Source: Paragordius varius
Taxonomy: Eukaryota; Nematomorpha
Direction of reading: 5' to 3'
NCBI GenBank assembly: GCA_964247055.1
Contig: OZ176050.1
Span: 8,556,001-8,620,000 of the forward strand
Length of the DNA: 64,000 nt
Below, piece after piece: positions 25,301-42,145 of the stretch. Both the position numbers and the translations under genes were made by a program. The notes below the pieces were generated by a model. That model was not told the origin of the DNA. It saw only the letters and a program-made list of their open reading frames with translations, and did no database searches. Position 1 is the first letter of the stretch; each line of letters begins with the position of its first letter.

Positions 25301-28300
25301 GGCTGCGTAGCAGCATGAGATCGCTACTATAATATATATATATATAGATTTACGGATTCAGGTGACTAGCACGGGCCATTAAAAAATAAATATTATGAAT
25401 CCTTATTTTTGAGTACTTATTTATATACCTCCGGTTGGCATAATCAGTACAAATACTATAACATTTACAATATTCAATTTATATAGAATGATAGGAGAAG
25501 CTTTTTATTGATTCCATAATATTCTTTTTGTCTTCATAATTTTTAAACAGCAATTCAGAAGCTTTAATTTTCGTCCTGAAAAGATTTGTTTTGAATTAGG
25601 GATTTCTGATTTTTGTAATTTAAAATTATGGAATTTTTTTGATTTTCGCTATATTTCATGCAGGATTTCTGAGCATTAAGTTTCTCTTTCAATAGCCTGA
25701 TTTTTGATTTGCAAATATCTGAATTGTATCACTGATAGTTTATGTGAATCGTAGTAAAATGTTTTAGACATTTGCTTTTTTAGGCAAAGCCACGATGGTG
25801 GAATATCAAACAAGTACATTTATCATTATTCATTATAAAAAATAATCTTCTTCCCATTCGTTTCTATAACGATGTATTTTAGCATTTTTCTGGCTTAAAT
25901 TTTTAATCATACTAAAATATAAGTTTTAAAGGATAATCGCTACTGTTTTATTTGCTAAATTTATACCATTTCCTAACGAAATCACATATGATTTTAAGTT
26001 CGAATAAAATACATATGATTAAATAAACAAATCTAATATTTATAAAAATGGAAAATGCTGGCTTTGTGATCTGTTTCCGGAAACCCGGTAGAACCATTCA
26101 AATCTAAATGTCAAAAAAATATAATCATTTTCGCCCTTTTTTGGATTAGGCCCCCAGTTCGGGCCCACCCGGTGTAAAAAACGGTTTTTTTGAAAACAGA
26201 ACACAAAAATCGTGGCTTTGAGACAATTTTCCGGAAAACGTGTTGAACCATTCGATTTCAAATATGATTTTTTTACTTATTTTTGATTGCGCTGAACATA
26301 GTAGGATTATTATAAATGTGTTTTAACAAAGAAATTTTTTAAACACAAAATTAAAATAAATTGAGTAAAATTTTGTGAAAAAAAAACTGGAGGCAAATAT
26401 ATTTTTTACATTTTTTTAAAAAATTTTAGGCGGGCACGCTTTGAAATCTCGCGGTAACGAAGTCGACTGCGGACTGTTTGGCCACCCCTGCTGTATAAGA
26501 TATAGGTCTTATTACGTTCCCCTATTTTTATTTTTTGCGATGCAGAGTGTCGATTTGAGATCTGAATTCTCCCGCTCTGTGTGTTTATAATATATTAAGG
26601 CGAACAACATGTTTCACAATGTTTAGTTAAATCTAAAATTATCATTTTAAATGGGCAGTAAAAATTATAATGTATATCGTGTTAAATATTTATATTTAAT
26701 ATTAACAAAGCTAAAAATGTACCTTAAAAATACCAGTTTCGGTTTTTGTTGACTTAATCGTATTTGAATTTTGTATTTACCCTATCTCTTTGTTTTACAA
26801 AAACGTATTATACATTTTTGTAGGATACTTTATAAATGCAATCATTCCATTTATAACTAATATCTTATATTTTAATTTTTTTATTAGCCGGAAAAATTTT
26901 ATCGCTTCACAACGTACAACGATACGCAAATTATAATTCCTTGCAAGATAATCCACATAAAAAAGATGGTTCCTACGATGCTTCATGTCAAATCGCAACA
27001 AATGACAACAAAAAATCAGATAAAAAGGTACAACCAATAATGGAAGTGTGTGACAGAAAACCACCATTAACCTGGTCCCAAACACCAAATATTCATGCTT
27101 ATCTAAGACTCATTCTCCTTACTTCTATTGCATGTGGTTTGGAATTTTGTGTGAGTGCCGGATTCGTTTATATACCATCGTTGTTGATGGAAATTGATGA
27201 TTTGGATGGGTTTGAGATGTCAATTATCCTTAGTTTGGCACCTTTGGTTGGTGTTATAACCATCCCCTTCATAGCTAAATTCAGTGATGACTGCCAGTTA
27301 CGATCGGGTGGGCGCAAACCCATCATAATCTTTTTGAGCATTTGCGTATTTTTGTCATTAATATTACTTGGATCTCATCCCAATATAGATGGGCTTTTAA
27401 GCGCGCTACCATCTCATATTCATCAGATTCTTTCTAAATATAGCCTTATTCTTGGGATTTTTGGTTTGGATTATTCGACTCAAATCTGTCTGAATCCTTT
27501 GGAATCCCTGTTATCCGATTTATACAAGGATACTCCTTTAGCTGAATTTTCGTACGCTATATATGCAAGTATGCTAGCTTTAGGTAGTTGTGTAGGTTAC
27601 TTAATAGTTGCCCTTGATTGGGATAAAACCTATATCTCCTCATATTTTATTGATTCACAAGAACAAGCCGTATTTTTTATTCTTGCCATTTTGTTTGTTG
27701 TTAGTTTAGTAGCAACACTTTGGGCCCTAAGGGGCATAAAGCGAGATACCGTTAATAAAACTTTATTGCACAAAAATTCGAATGTTCAATCAAAAGATGT
27801 GAATGATCCGCTAAACCCCAAAGATGATGGATATGAAAGTAATTCCACATACAGTGATTCAGAACTCCTAACATTAGTTTTTGATACTCATAATTATCAA
27901 TCCGATTTCTTACAAAATCCGAACAATATTTTACAAAAAATTACAGTCAATGAAAACCAAATTATACCCATGCATTCTGATGTGGAAGTCAACGATTACC
28001 AAAAAGTCAAACATTATTCCATAAATCGCAATAATAGAAAAGTTGATCACATATACAGGATAGTATCTTCTTTTTATTGTAGCAAAATACTTCATGTCCC
28101 AACAACCAAAGCATTACGATTATTCCTAAAGCTACGTTCCGGGTGGCAATACATAAAGGTTTGGCTCAAGTGGCCCATTGTTTTACGCAAGTTATTTTGG
28201 GCTCATTTGTTTATGTGGACGGCTCTCATGATACATAATTTATTTTATGCCGATTTCATGGGTCGCTATATATTTATGGGTAATCCAAAACGTAATTTGA

Positions 28301-29187
28301 CTTCTCTCGTGTCTACGACCCTGCCGTCTTCTCACATATTCTCTACATTTTCACAATATGATTCTGATCAATTGCTCGATTTGGATCATCGCTTATTAGC
28401 AGAGGAAAATCCTGCTGTTATTAATAAATCTATGGGAAGTAATAGTAGTCGTATACAATATGATGCTGGCATTAAATCTGCCAGTTGGGGTTTTCTCTAT
28501 CATTCCTTAACGGCCGCTCTCATAGCACCGATAGTTGAACGTTTTATAATTAATCGCCAAAATATGGATGCCAGACAACTCTATCAATTTAGTCTTTTTA
28601 TTTTTAATGGCGCAATGGCGGTTCTAGTTTTAGCACCTATAGGTTCTGCAATGTTGTGCAATTTCGTAACAACTATTACAGGTCTTACACTTGCCATAGT
28701 TAACTCTATTCCATTCATTTTATTATCGAAATATAACATGTGCAAACCAAAATATTATTTTGATCAATATGCAAAACTTTCGCTCATTAAAAATCGTGAT
28801 AAAAATGAAACATTTAAAAATGGGACACCGGCTAATGTGGGGAAAACAAATTTTTTTAGCAATCGCAAACAAAATATTAATCATTCCCAAAGTAATGGGC
28901 AAATTAAATGTAATGGTAAGAATAAAGACACAGATTCCAAAGAATCCCTTGGTTCCGAGCGACTTTTACTGGGTATAGGAGCAGACATTGCCGTACTAGA
29001 TATCGGATTCTTTTTAGCTCAAATATTTGCTAGTTTAATCATTGGTCAAATCATTAAGCTCACGAATGATCCCAGGTTTTACATGTTATCAGCCTTAGCG
29101 ATTGCAACGTTAGGATGTTTCCTAGCTAAAAATATAATTGTGAATGAATCTGAATTAGATATACTTCGATATACTTACGAGGAATGA
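22311..29187 (+). CDS. SLC45-family (sucrose/proton symporter-like) MFS transporter, 2 exons
   Basis: The large exon 26888-29187 encodes a major facilitator protein of the SLC45 type, which in animals moves sugars with protons across plasma or vesicle membranes. Recognisable features are RLILLTSIACGLEFCVSAGF (TM1), RSGGRKPIIIF (MFS loop 2-3 motif with the RxGGRKP pattern), GYLIVALDW, LFWAHLFMWTALMIHNLFY followed by ADFMGRYIF, and NSIPFILLSKYNM. A long hydrophilic loop of about 150 residues divides the two six-helix halves. The frame is open upstream of the first in-frame ATG (27040) back to an acceptor at 26887. The only ATG-bearing exon I find that fits in phase is 22311-22344 (MVANNSENPFK, donor GTAAAT), giving 777 aa; starting at 27040 would give 715 aa. 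The 4.5-kb intron holds a Helentron-like element. Family certain, member (SLC45A1-4) not assigned; the first exon is inferred. Confidence 0.82.
23017..25328 (+). mobile_element. Helentron-like non-autonomous element, long copy (SLC45 intron 1)
   Basis: The 5' end (ATCTATAAATTTATAAAAAT, then CTTTGTGATCTGTTTCCGG) matches two other copies in the window, at about 26030 and 29941. The core is a degenerate tandem array with a period of about 325 bp. The marker CCAGGTATT-type motif recurs at about 23458, 23783, 24098, 24591 and 24912, with one 1.5-unit step. The 3' end carries the small hairpins AAGTCCGAAGGACTT and GCTGCGTAGCAGC and abuts a (TA)n tract. AT-rich 5' end, central tandem repeats, 3' hairpin and TA tract are typical of non-autonomous Helentrons (DINE-like). 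No coding capacity. Confidence 0.65.
26030..26304 (+). mobile_element. Helentron-like element, 5' fragment
   Basis: About 275 bp match the first part of the 23017 copy, including the doubled TTTCCGGAAAA...CCATTCAAATC block, and stop at GCGCTGAACATAGTAGG. The tandem core and 3' end are absent. It lies in SLC45 intron 1. Confidence 0.65.
26425..26500. repeat. hAT-like terminal remnant
   Basis: Read on the minus strand this begins CAGCAGGGGTGGCCAAACAG and continues GCAGTCGACTTCG, the usual look of a hAT-superfamily end (CAGGGGTGGCCAAAC). Only one end is seen. Confidence 0.45.
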
Positions 29188-29332
29188 TTTTTTACGTTTT
29201 CCTATCAACACATAATAATCTAATCATCATATTTTATTCACAAACCTTAATTTATATTACAGTGCTCAATTGTTTTTTTTAGCTAAGGTGGTCTCTAAAA
29301 TTAATATTTCATATTTATTCAAAAATTTATTG

Positions 29333-29368
<36 letters not shown>

Positions 29369-29760
29369 TATTATTTTAATAAACTCTGTAATACAATTAA
29401 TTCAATAATTTTATATGGGGTGCTTGATATTACAACTGTAAAATACTATGCATTTTATCATCATAAGCCAATAATAATTTATAAATGATTAATTTATTTT
29501 TATTTAATAGAAAATTTTATTTGTAACTAATGTAGAGCGAAATAGTCTGACATTGTTAAAAAATCATGAATACTAAAGTGAAATATTTAAATTCCTAATC
29601 AACAAATTTATACCCAAATTACAAGAGTTTGTTGATAACGAATCATTTAGACATTCTTACAAATTTTCGGTGTTTTTATTTAAAAAAGATTATCATAGGT
29701 TTTGTAATTAATTTAAATCAAATTATTACCTCTAAAAAATCTCTGATATTCTTCATATTA
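29188..29760. other. SLC45 3' flank with (TA)n microsatellite
   Basis: AT-rich 3' flank with a (TA)n tract at about 29336-29366 and no gene. Confidence 0.4.
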
Positions 29761-31648
29761 TACCTTTGAACGATTCCAATTCACCCTCGAACAACTCAAA
29801 TTCACCTTTACACAATTCCAATTCACCCTATAAATTATGTGTAATTGAATATTAAAAACGTATTTTTTTTATATTTTTAAAAAATAAAATTTCGTGTCAA
29901 ATTAACGTAAAACTGAAAAAATAAACTATGCTATAAAGAAATCTATATATATTTATAAAAATGAAAAGTGGTGACTTTGTGATCTGTTTCCGGACCCGTT
30001 CAAATCCAAATGTCGAAAAAATATTATCATTAATGGATGCCTCGACAATAGCTTCGCCCTTTTTTAAAATTAGGCTCCCAGTTCGGGCTCACCCCGTGTG
30101 AAAACGGTTTTTTTGAACACGTCCACAAAAATCATGTCTTTGAGACAATATTGGAAAATGTGTTGGACCATTCGATTTCAAATATGATTTTTATTTACTT
30201 TTTTTGATTGCGCCGAACATAGTCGGCTCGCTTTTTTAATTCAGGCCCTCTTTTTACCCGCTCCCCCCGTAAAATGGCATTTTTTTAAAAAAAAATAAAG
30301 TCCACAAAAATAATTTTTTGAATCTACTTTTCGCCCAAAGCCTGAGGCCGTAAAAATCCAATAAGGATTCCAGGTATTCTCTGTTAAAAGGCAAAAATTT
30401 GGGTAGAGTGTTTTTTTATATTGGCTGCTGGGTAAGGAGATACCCGCTAAAACTGCCCCGTTATATTGAAATAGCGTGTCTTTGGAGCTAAATTTCTGAA
30501 AACCTATCAGGCCATATGAGTTCAATAGCTGCTTAAAATATTACCCGTAACAAGGCAAGAATTTAGGTCGCGCGGTTTTTTAATAGCCGTTAATTAGGCC
30601 CCTCACGCACTGAATAATGCCCCACCATAGAATGATTTTTTAGTTTTGAGGCAATTTTTCAAAAACTTATGAGAGCATATGGAATCAATCATGATTCCAG
30701 GTATTCTACGTAAAAAGGAAAATTTATCAAGCGCTTTTTCTGTATCAGCCTCTGGGTAGGGAGCTACCCGCCTAAAGCTGCGCCACCATATAGAAATTGC
30801 TTTGTTTTGGAGATACTTTACAGAAAATTTATGAAACCATATGAGCTCATTAAAAGCTTGAAATACACCTGTAAAAATTAAGGTCAGGCGTTTTTTTATT
30901 AGCCGTTAATTTGGGGCCTTTTCGCCCTAATACGCTTTAATAACGATTATTTAGTGTTGAGGTATTTTTTCAAATAATCCATGAGACGATGGTATTAAAA
31001 ATGATTCTAAATATTTGTTCTATAAAGGCAAAGAATTTAACTCAGCGCTTTTTCCATATAGGTCTATGAGCAGGAGTCTACCATGTTAAAAATGAGTGGC
31101 CATACAAAAATGGCGTAATTTCGAAGCTAATTTTCAAAAAACTTAAGAAGCCATACGGGTTCAGTTAAACACAGGGGAATTTGTATCATAACATTTTTTC
31201 CTTTGTAAAGGGACCACAAATCATTTACTTTTTATATCCCTTGATCCCAGCTTTGTAAACACAATTTTAAAATATAACTTCATGATTTCGTAAAACGAAA
31301 ATCCTAAAAAAACTAAATGATAGTATATTAATTTAAATATGGTCAATTTTGAGTGAACAATATTTGAGCCTATGCAAAAACCCTTAAAAGAATAATTAAA
31401 GACATTCTTTTTATTAAATATGTTTATTATTTTTATATCTCCATTTCTATTTATTGCAAAAAGAATAATTATCAATGACACTACGTCACAGCGAAGCGTG
31501 ACAGGGCCAGTTATTTTATATTAATGATGAGTTATAATAGCCTGAAAAGACATAATTCATTTTCAAGGTGAATTTGATTTGTTCGAGCGCAAATTTGAAT
31601 TCTTCAAGGGTATATTTTGTTCAAGGATGAATTAGAGGTGTAAATGGT
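29761..31648. repeat. TA-flanked palindromic MITE split by a Helentron-like insertion
   Basis: The left part 29761-29940 carries the TTCACCCTCGAAC tandem units and ends in AAACTATGCTATAAAGAA. The right part ~31513-31648 resumes with ATATTAATGATGAGTTATAA and ends GTAAATGGT. The uninterrupted copy at 62510-62773 has these two blocks adjoining, so the intervening ~1.57 kb is a later insertion. Confidence 0.75.
29941..31512 (+). mobile_element. Helentron-like non-autonomous element, copy nested in a MITE
   Basis: The 5' end ATCTATATATATTTATAAAA and the following CTTTGTGATCTGTTTCCGG match the copies at 23017 and 26030. The core has fewer ~325-bp units (about 30370-31180). A ~330-bp AT-rich tail lacks the array. 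The 3' end holds the hairpin GTCACAGCGAAGCGTGAC. Boundaries are fixed by comparison with the uninterrupted MITE at 62510-62773. Confidence 0.7.
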
Positions 31649-32794
31649 ACATATCGAATGAAACATAGGTATATCGAATACTTTAAACACTCCATGAACC
31701 CCTTTTATTTACCAACTGATGGTGTCTCAACTTATTAAAGATGAGATTATCGCACATATAATGTTTAAAATTGTTGCTTCTTTCGATAGTGTTGGATTTT
31801 CATTTAAAATATCGATGATATCCTAATCCAATTTATTTTTACACCAGATCATTTTTTGTAAAAAAATATTTAAACAGCATATTAGCCTTTTAGCACCACG
31901 AACCCCATCTTCAAAAAATATACATTGAGCCGCAAAAAAGCGTGCGCAATAATATTGAAATTGGGGTTATATTTAATTGTAATATCAGTAAAATACTCTT
32001 AATATTTTACAGCATACTTTCGTGCTACTTTCAGCTTTCGTCTGTAAAATTAAGATTAAATTTAATAATTTGAGAGTAGGATAATAAATTTAAAATTTGG
32101 CGTGAAATATGAAAAATCTAAGCGTTTTATGTTAAATGGATGAACTATTGATCTACAATCAGTAAAATTTAAAATGAAAATAGGGAAGAACGCGTCTTAG
32201 AATATAAAGTAACTGCCCTATTTGTATTCAACGTCATCAATTTTTGCCAAAATTTTGTTTCTTTTTCCCGTTTTCGTAAATGAATTCGGTTTCAGTTCGA
32301 TTCTGTTAAATTCGATTAAGTTTAATAATTTTTCAAAACATGGCTCCGGGTTCAACGATTCAAAACCATTTTTAATTTTTTAGGTGTCAAAAAGTTTACG
32401 AAAAAAGCTAGCTTCCTGTTTTACCAAAATCCTCCGATCCCTAAGTAAATAGGTAAAAAAAATATTTGGCCCAGAATACATTATCGAAATAGAATAATAA
32501 AGTTACCAATACATATAAAGAGACAACTTCTCAACAATTAAAATCAAGTGCGACCCTTAAAGATTGGGTAACTACAATTTAAAGATTTGAATACTTCCAA
32601 TATAAACGTCAATGATGCGCCGTTCGCACCGTTAAACAAACAAAGACTAGGTTTATTTAAAAACCAATGTAAAACAGATTATTTTAAACGGTTGGTCGCA
32701 AAACACATCCCAAGTCCAATATAATTTACACAAACCAAAAGATTCAAAAAGAATTATTTATTATATAATATATCCTTCGTTGTATAACATTAGA
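31649..32794. other. Intergenic, RPS6 3' flank
   Basis: AT-rich sequence without a recognised gene or repeat. Scattered GGTTTCAGTTCGATTC-type blocks near 32300 vaguely recall hAT-like ends but are too degraded to call. Confidence 0.35.
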
Positions 32795-34542
32795 TTATTT
32801 CTTTTTTGCAGGTTGTTTTTTAACACTCTTTTTTCCCGCGTCCTTGCTTGCCGTTTGAACAGATGGAATTTCCTTTTTACCCGCCTTTCCAACTTGCTCA
32901 GTCTGGGCCTTTTTCACCTGTGTAACGCCACTTTTTGTCTTGTCACTAGCTAACTTTTTTAACGATTGTGAAGGTTTTTTGCCAGTTGAAGCGACGTGCT
33001 CATCAACATCCATACTCGTGGTTGCGGTGCGTTTTCGTTTACGAACTTCATGTTCTGTCTTCCGTTTAGCGACACGTTCTCGCCTAAATTCTTGTAACAT
33101 CCTAGAAGAATAATAGTAAAAAAATATATTTTTTACCAATTAATACGAATATAAAAAGTAAAATTAATGGATAATCTTGCATAAACAGATTAAAAGTTAG
33201 AGATATAAGGTATAAAACATCAGAAGGTTTATAAAACATCTAAAACAAAGTATCTGAAACGAACAAATTGTTATCCACATTACAATCAAATTGTAGATTA
33301 TATCTTGGTGCTCTTATTAAGCTTTGTTAATTCAAAACCCTCGTGTTTATGCTAAGAAATGTAGCGTATTATATTTGTTGCAAATCTATGTTTTAGGCAT
33401 AAATATAGTAGGAAGGTGTGTATGTTCTATGCGATAAGATGTTGTTTGCGGCCCATAAAAAATAAAATACAAAATAAATTAAAAATTTGGAAATTTACAG
33501 CAAATACAATATTGACATTTTTTAAACAATTTCTGATTAAGTCTTCCATATTTCCCCAAAGGACTTCCAACAATTAATGAAATAATATTATTTAAATTGT
33601 GTTCATATATATGTTTAGTTTAAGTTTGAAACCCAATAATATTATATTAATGCCAACAGGCCATTTGTCTTAAGCATTCCTGGTACACTAATGTAAATCT
33701 TGTAAATAAATTTAGTTATATAAGAGAAAAAATCAAAATCAAACGGTTAAGTATATAAGATTAATTTAATTAATTCTAAACGTTGATGCGATTTTATTAC
33801 TTTTCGTATTCGGCCGCCGCTTCTTGACGAGCAACAATTCTCTTACGTTTCAATGCAAGTTGATGACGTTTACGCTGAATCCTAACGGGCGTCACCAATC
33901 TTTGTATCTTAGGTGTTTTGAATCGTGGTTTTTGTGATTTGGCTCCTAAAATTTAAAATAAAAAAAACCTTCTTTGATAGGCAACGGGCGTTTAATCACA
34001 TATTGCCGAACATCATCTTCCTTTCCAAGGTTAAATAATTTTCTAATTTTATTGGCTCTTTTAGGTCCGAGACGCCTTGGAATTTGTTTATCCGTTAATC
34101 CTTCAATTTCTTTTTCTCCTAATACATATAAATTTATTGTTTAACCTTTTCTAACAACAACAAGTGACAATACAGATAAATTAGAATCCACAATGCATCC
34201 TCTGACTGATTTCCTTTTTCTTTCACCCTTTCTTCTTGGGCGATAACAAGTATGACCAGTAGAAAGTAATAATCTTACACGTTTATTTGATAAAACTCCT
34301 TGTTTCATTGGAAATCCTTGTTTATCATTTCCACCTGTAATTTTCAACACATATCCCTTAAATATAAAATTAAATAACAACTTTCCATTCATCGCCTAGA
34401 GAATCGGCAGGGACTTCAGCGGCCATTCTTTTATCATAAAATATTCCCAATTTTCGTTCATCGTCAAATTCAAAAACTTTTTGTGCACCAGTAGCAGGAT
34501 TTGCGATATTTAACTACAAATAAAAGGAAAATATACTTTCAT
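32795..34542 (-). CDS. RPS6: 40S ribosomal protein S6 (eS6), 6 exons, four ultrashort introns
   Basis: Exons on the minus strand: 34542-34537 (only ATG AAA), 34513-34382, 34356-34146, 34118-33969, 33945-33801, 33101-32795; 316 aa versus 249 in human. The first four introns are 23, 25, 27 and 23 nt (34514-34536, 34357-34381, 34119-34145, 33946-33968); the last is 699 nt. Splicing yields [61 protein letters not shown] and [10 protein letters not shown], all signature S6 blocks. Each junction is forced by family sequence. eS6 is a small-subunit protein and a target of S6 kinase in animals. The C-terminal tail is odd: the usual RRRLSSLRAS-type phosphorylation stretch is replaced by [12 protein letters not shown], followed by a ~65-residue Lys/Ala-rich extension. 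A piggyBac-like MITE begins 55 bp upstream of the ATG. Confidence 0.95.
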
Positions 34543-34596
34543 GCTGGACTACGGCGGATGTAGATGAATTTTAACATATGACAAAATGCGATTGTT

Positions 34597-35186
34597 TTAA
34601 CACTTCGATTCAAATTGGGGTATCTAAATACCCCAGACTAAATTTAAATTAGGATTTTTAAAAAACTACTGAAGGAAACGGTCTCAATTTAAATTTATGC
34701 TTCTATCCTGATAAAAATTATATAAATATGCCAAAATATTTTGATAAAACTTTGTTTTGAAAAAAAAAGTTCCATCTCAAACTACTTCGACGCCATTTTT
34801 ATTTTACAAAATTTTTGCAAAATATCGTCTACATTTAATTTTAAGGGTAGAACTAAAGCTAAATTTTATTATAAATTACATCCAACATTGATAGAAATAG
34901 AAAAAGCTATTTATTTTGTATTATTTTTTAATTTTACCATTTGACACATGTCACGTTGACGAAATTTTTACCTTTTGGTTTTGGCTAAAATATTTAATAT
35001 CTAATATTTTTAAATAAATTTTTTTATATATTTAGGTTTATTAATGTTATATAAGTGCAAAATTTTGCCATAGATTCGATTCCTTTCATACTTTTTAAAG
35101 TATTTGATTTTAAACAGGCCTGGGGTATCCAATTACCCCAATTTGAATCGAAGGACTAAAATGAGTGTGTTGTATCCAAGTGTTAA
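34597..35186 (+). repeat. TTAA-flanked MITE (piggyBac-like), copy 1
   Basis: It is bounded by TTAA at 34597-34600 and 35183-35186. The left end is CACTTCGATTCAAATTGGGG; the right end is the inverse with about 25 extra bases (ACTCATTTTAGTCC on the minus strand) and CCAAGTG. The core contains ACTTCGACGCCATTTTTATT and AAATTTTTGCAAAATATCG. It begins 55 bp from the RPS6 start codon, within its likely promoter. Confidence 0.8.
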
Positions 35187-35225
35187 TTTTAGGTTATAGA
35201 GTGAAATAAATGCAATGAGGAATAT

Positions 35226-35738
35226 TTAACACGAGGATACAACACCCTTTAAGTTCTTAGATTCAAATTAGGATAGTTGGATACCCAAATTTAAATAATT
35301 CAAAAAATGTAATGAATCGAAACCATGGCAAAAATTTGCACATTTATAGCATATATGAACCGAAATATAAAAAAATTTCATTCAAAACTTGATATTACTT
35401 ATTTTTAGGTAAAATCTCAACCTAAAATTTTGAAAATAAAATAATCACTTTTTCTGTTTCTATCAATGTTAGATGTAATTTAAATGAAAAATTAGCTTTA
35501 TTTTAGCTTTAAATCAAACGATATTTTGCAAAAATATTGTAAAATAAAAATGGCGTCGAAGTAGTTACTATGGAACTTTTGTTTTTAAAACCAAATTTTA
35601 TTTAAATATTTCGGCTTATTTATATAATTTTTATTAGGATAGAAATTTAAATTAAGACCGTTTCTTTCAATACCTTTTTAAAAATTTCAACTTAAATATA
35701 GCCTAGGGTAAGATACCTAATTTGAATCGAAGATTTAA
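35226..35738 (-). repeat. TTAA-flanked MITE (piggyBac-like), copy 2, inverted
   Basis: Opposite orientation to copy 1 and only 40 bp from it. TTAA at 35226-35229 and 35735-35738. The core AAAATGGCGTCGAAGTAGTT is the reverse complement of that in copy 1. More diverged ends suggest it is older. Confidence 0.75.
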
Positions 35739-37364
35739 CACTTAAATAAACATTGATAATCTTCCGATTCGAATTCGGTAACACTAACCATACGCCTGTT
35801 TAATATCATAATTTTTGAAATTTTCTTAATAGAATCCTTACCAGCTGGAGTTTCATATCCCCGAGCGATTTGAAATTTGGATATCTAAAACAGGTGTCTG
35901 GAATCTTTTTTGGAGGTGAGCCGTTTCAAAATATAAACGCTTGAAAATATATTTAAAAAAGAACTCTATGTCAATATAAAAGTAAATCAATGAAATGGAA
36001 AAACATTTATTAACATTACATGCTATATAATAATAATGGACTATGATATTACAATGCACTCCTTTATCATTGAAAACCTAAAAATATGAGATATCATTTA
36101 TCATGGCTAGAAAAGTTTATTTATATTCTTCATCTATTGAAAATACAATGCTTTCTGTTCATGAATATTATTTAATAATTCATTTATATCTAGTTTTGTT
36201 TTCGATACAGATCAAGAAGTTTTGCAAATTTTCATCGGTACCTCGTTCCATAGTATGATATTATGAAATTCATTCTTAAAAGAGTTTGTTGGCACAAATA
36301 GGTGCTTGAAAAAATGCAAAGCATTAATTTCGCAAAATCTTTTAGATTGGTAAATTTATTATCTGGTAGATTTGAATTGCAATCAAATAATTTTTCTCAA
36401 AATCATGTTTATATGCATTTTTAGATTGCAAATCAATCTAGTTGTAAATTTCTTGGGGCTTTTACAATATCAAATTTAAAAGTGTTTCTAAAAATTACGG
36501 TTAAGCCTTAATTTATTTTTTTTTATATTTCAAAATACTTTGGCGAGCCATATAAGAGCACACGCCGAACCAAGTTTGGCTCTCGAATAGGTTTCCGACC
36601 CCTGTTTTACAAAACTATTTAAGCTATCAAACCGAATTAAGATATATGCTTTCTTTAGCCTCTTAAGCGCATTGCATTTTCTTAAATGTTAAATTGTAAT
36701 AAAATCTTCATGTAACCATTACCTTTTGGGGTAATTTTATAACCCAGAGAATTAGTTATTTGAATAGCTTAAAAAGTATTTAAGCTATTAAGCCAAATAA
36801 AAATATTTTCTTTAGTCTTTATGAAATACTATACAAAAAAAATCATAAAAAATGTAAAATTTAAAAAAAAATCCTCATGTAAAATTTCCCATTTTTTGTA
36901 TAAATTTTTTAAATGTCTAATATAACAGAAAATTATGTATCTAATTAATTTTAGAAGCTTTTAAGCTGCATAACAGCAAAAACTACATATTTGATTTTTC
37001 AGATTTCGTTTCAATCGTGGTTGATGTCCCATTGTTAGACTCTAAAAGTCATATATCTGAATGCTTGAGAAGAATTTTCGGAAATTAAATAAAATAACTT
37101 TAAAAACAGAGTCTATAACTCTGGGATATCAAACTACCCAAATTGTATTTTAGGATAAAAAAATGAAAATGGTAATAAAGTGTAATATAATCTTTAAATA
37201 ATTTTAAAATAATATTTCAAGTATTTACACAATAAAACAAATATATTCCAAAAAGAGTGATTTCATAAAAGCTAGTCAAAATAAAAGTGCGAGTTGGTAT
37301 GCGCAAAACATATGAGTTTAAAAATGTGGGATAGATCCATATGACACGTTAGTAGTAAAATACC
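35739..37364. other. Intergenic between RPS6 repeats and GH47 gene
   Basis: AT-rich, no gene recognised. An open stretch on the minus strand (36059-35853) is low-complexity and shows no family. A hAT-like end lies at 36530-36610. CGTTAG ends 12 nt before the GH47 start codon. Confidence 0.4.
36530..36610. repeat. hAT-like terminal remnant
   Basis: On the minus strand this reads CAGGGGTCGGAAACCTATTC, then GCTCTTATATGGCTCGCC, the common pattern of hAT ends (CAGGGGTCGGCAACC...GGCTC). Only one end is found; very degraded beyond it. Confidence 0.5.

Positions 37365-42145
<4,781 letters not shown>

Noticed and set aside
35853-36059. 68-codon minus-strand frame upstream of RPS6
   Set aside because: Also considered an alternative RPS6 first exon, because a GATATGAAACTCCAG-type ATG lies near 35850. 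Rejected because the ATG-AAA mini-exon at 34542-34537 joins exactly to [12 protein letters not shown] through a 23-nt intron.
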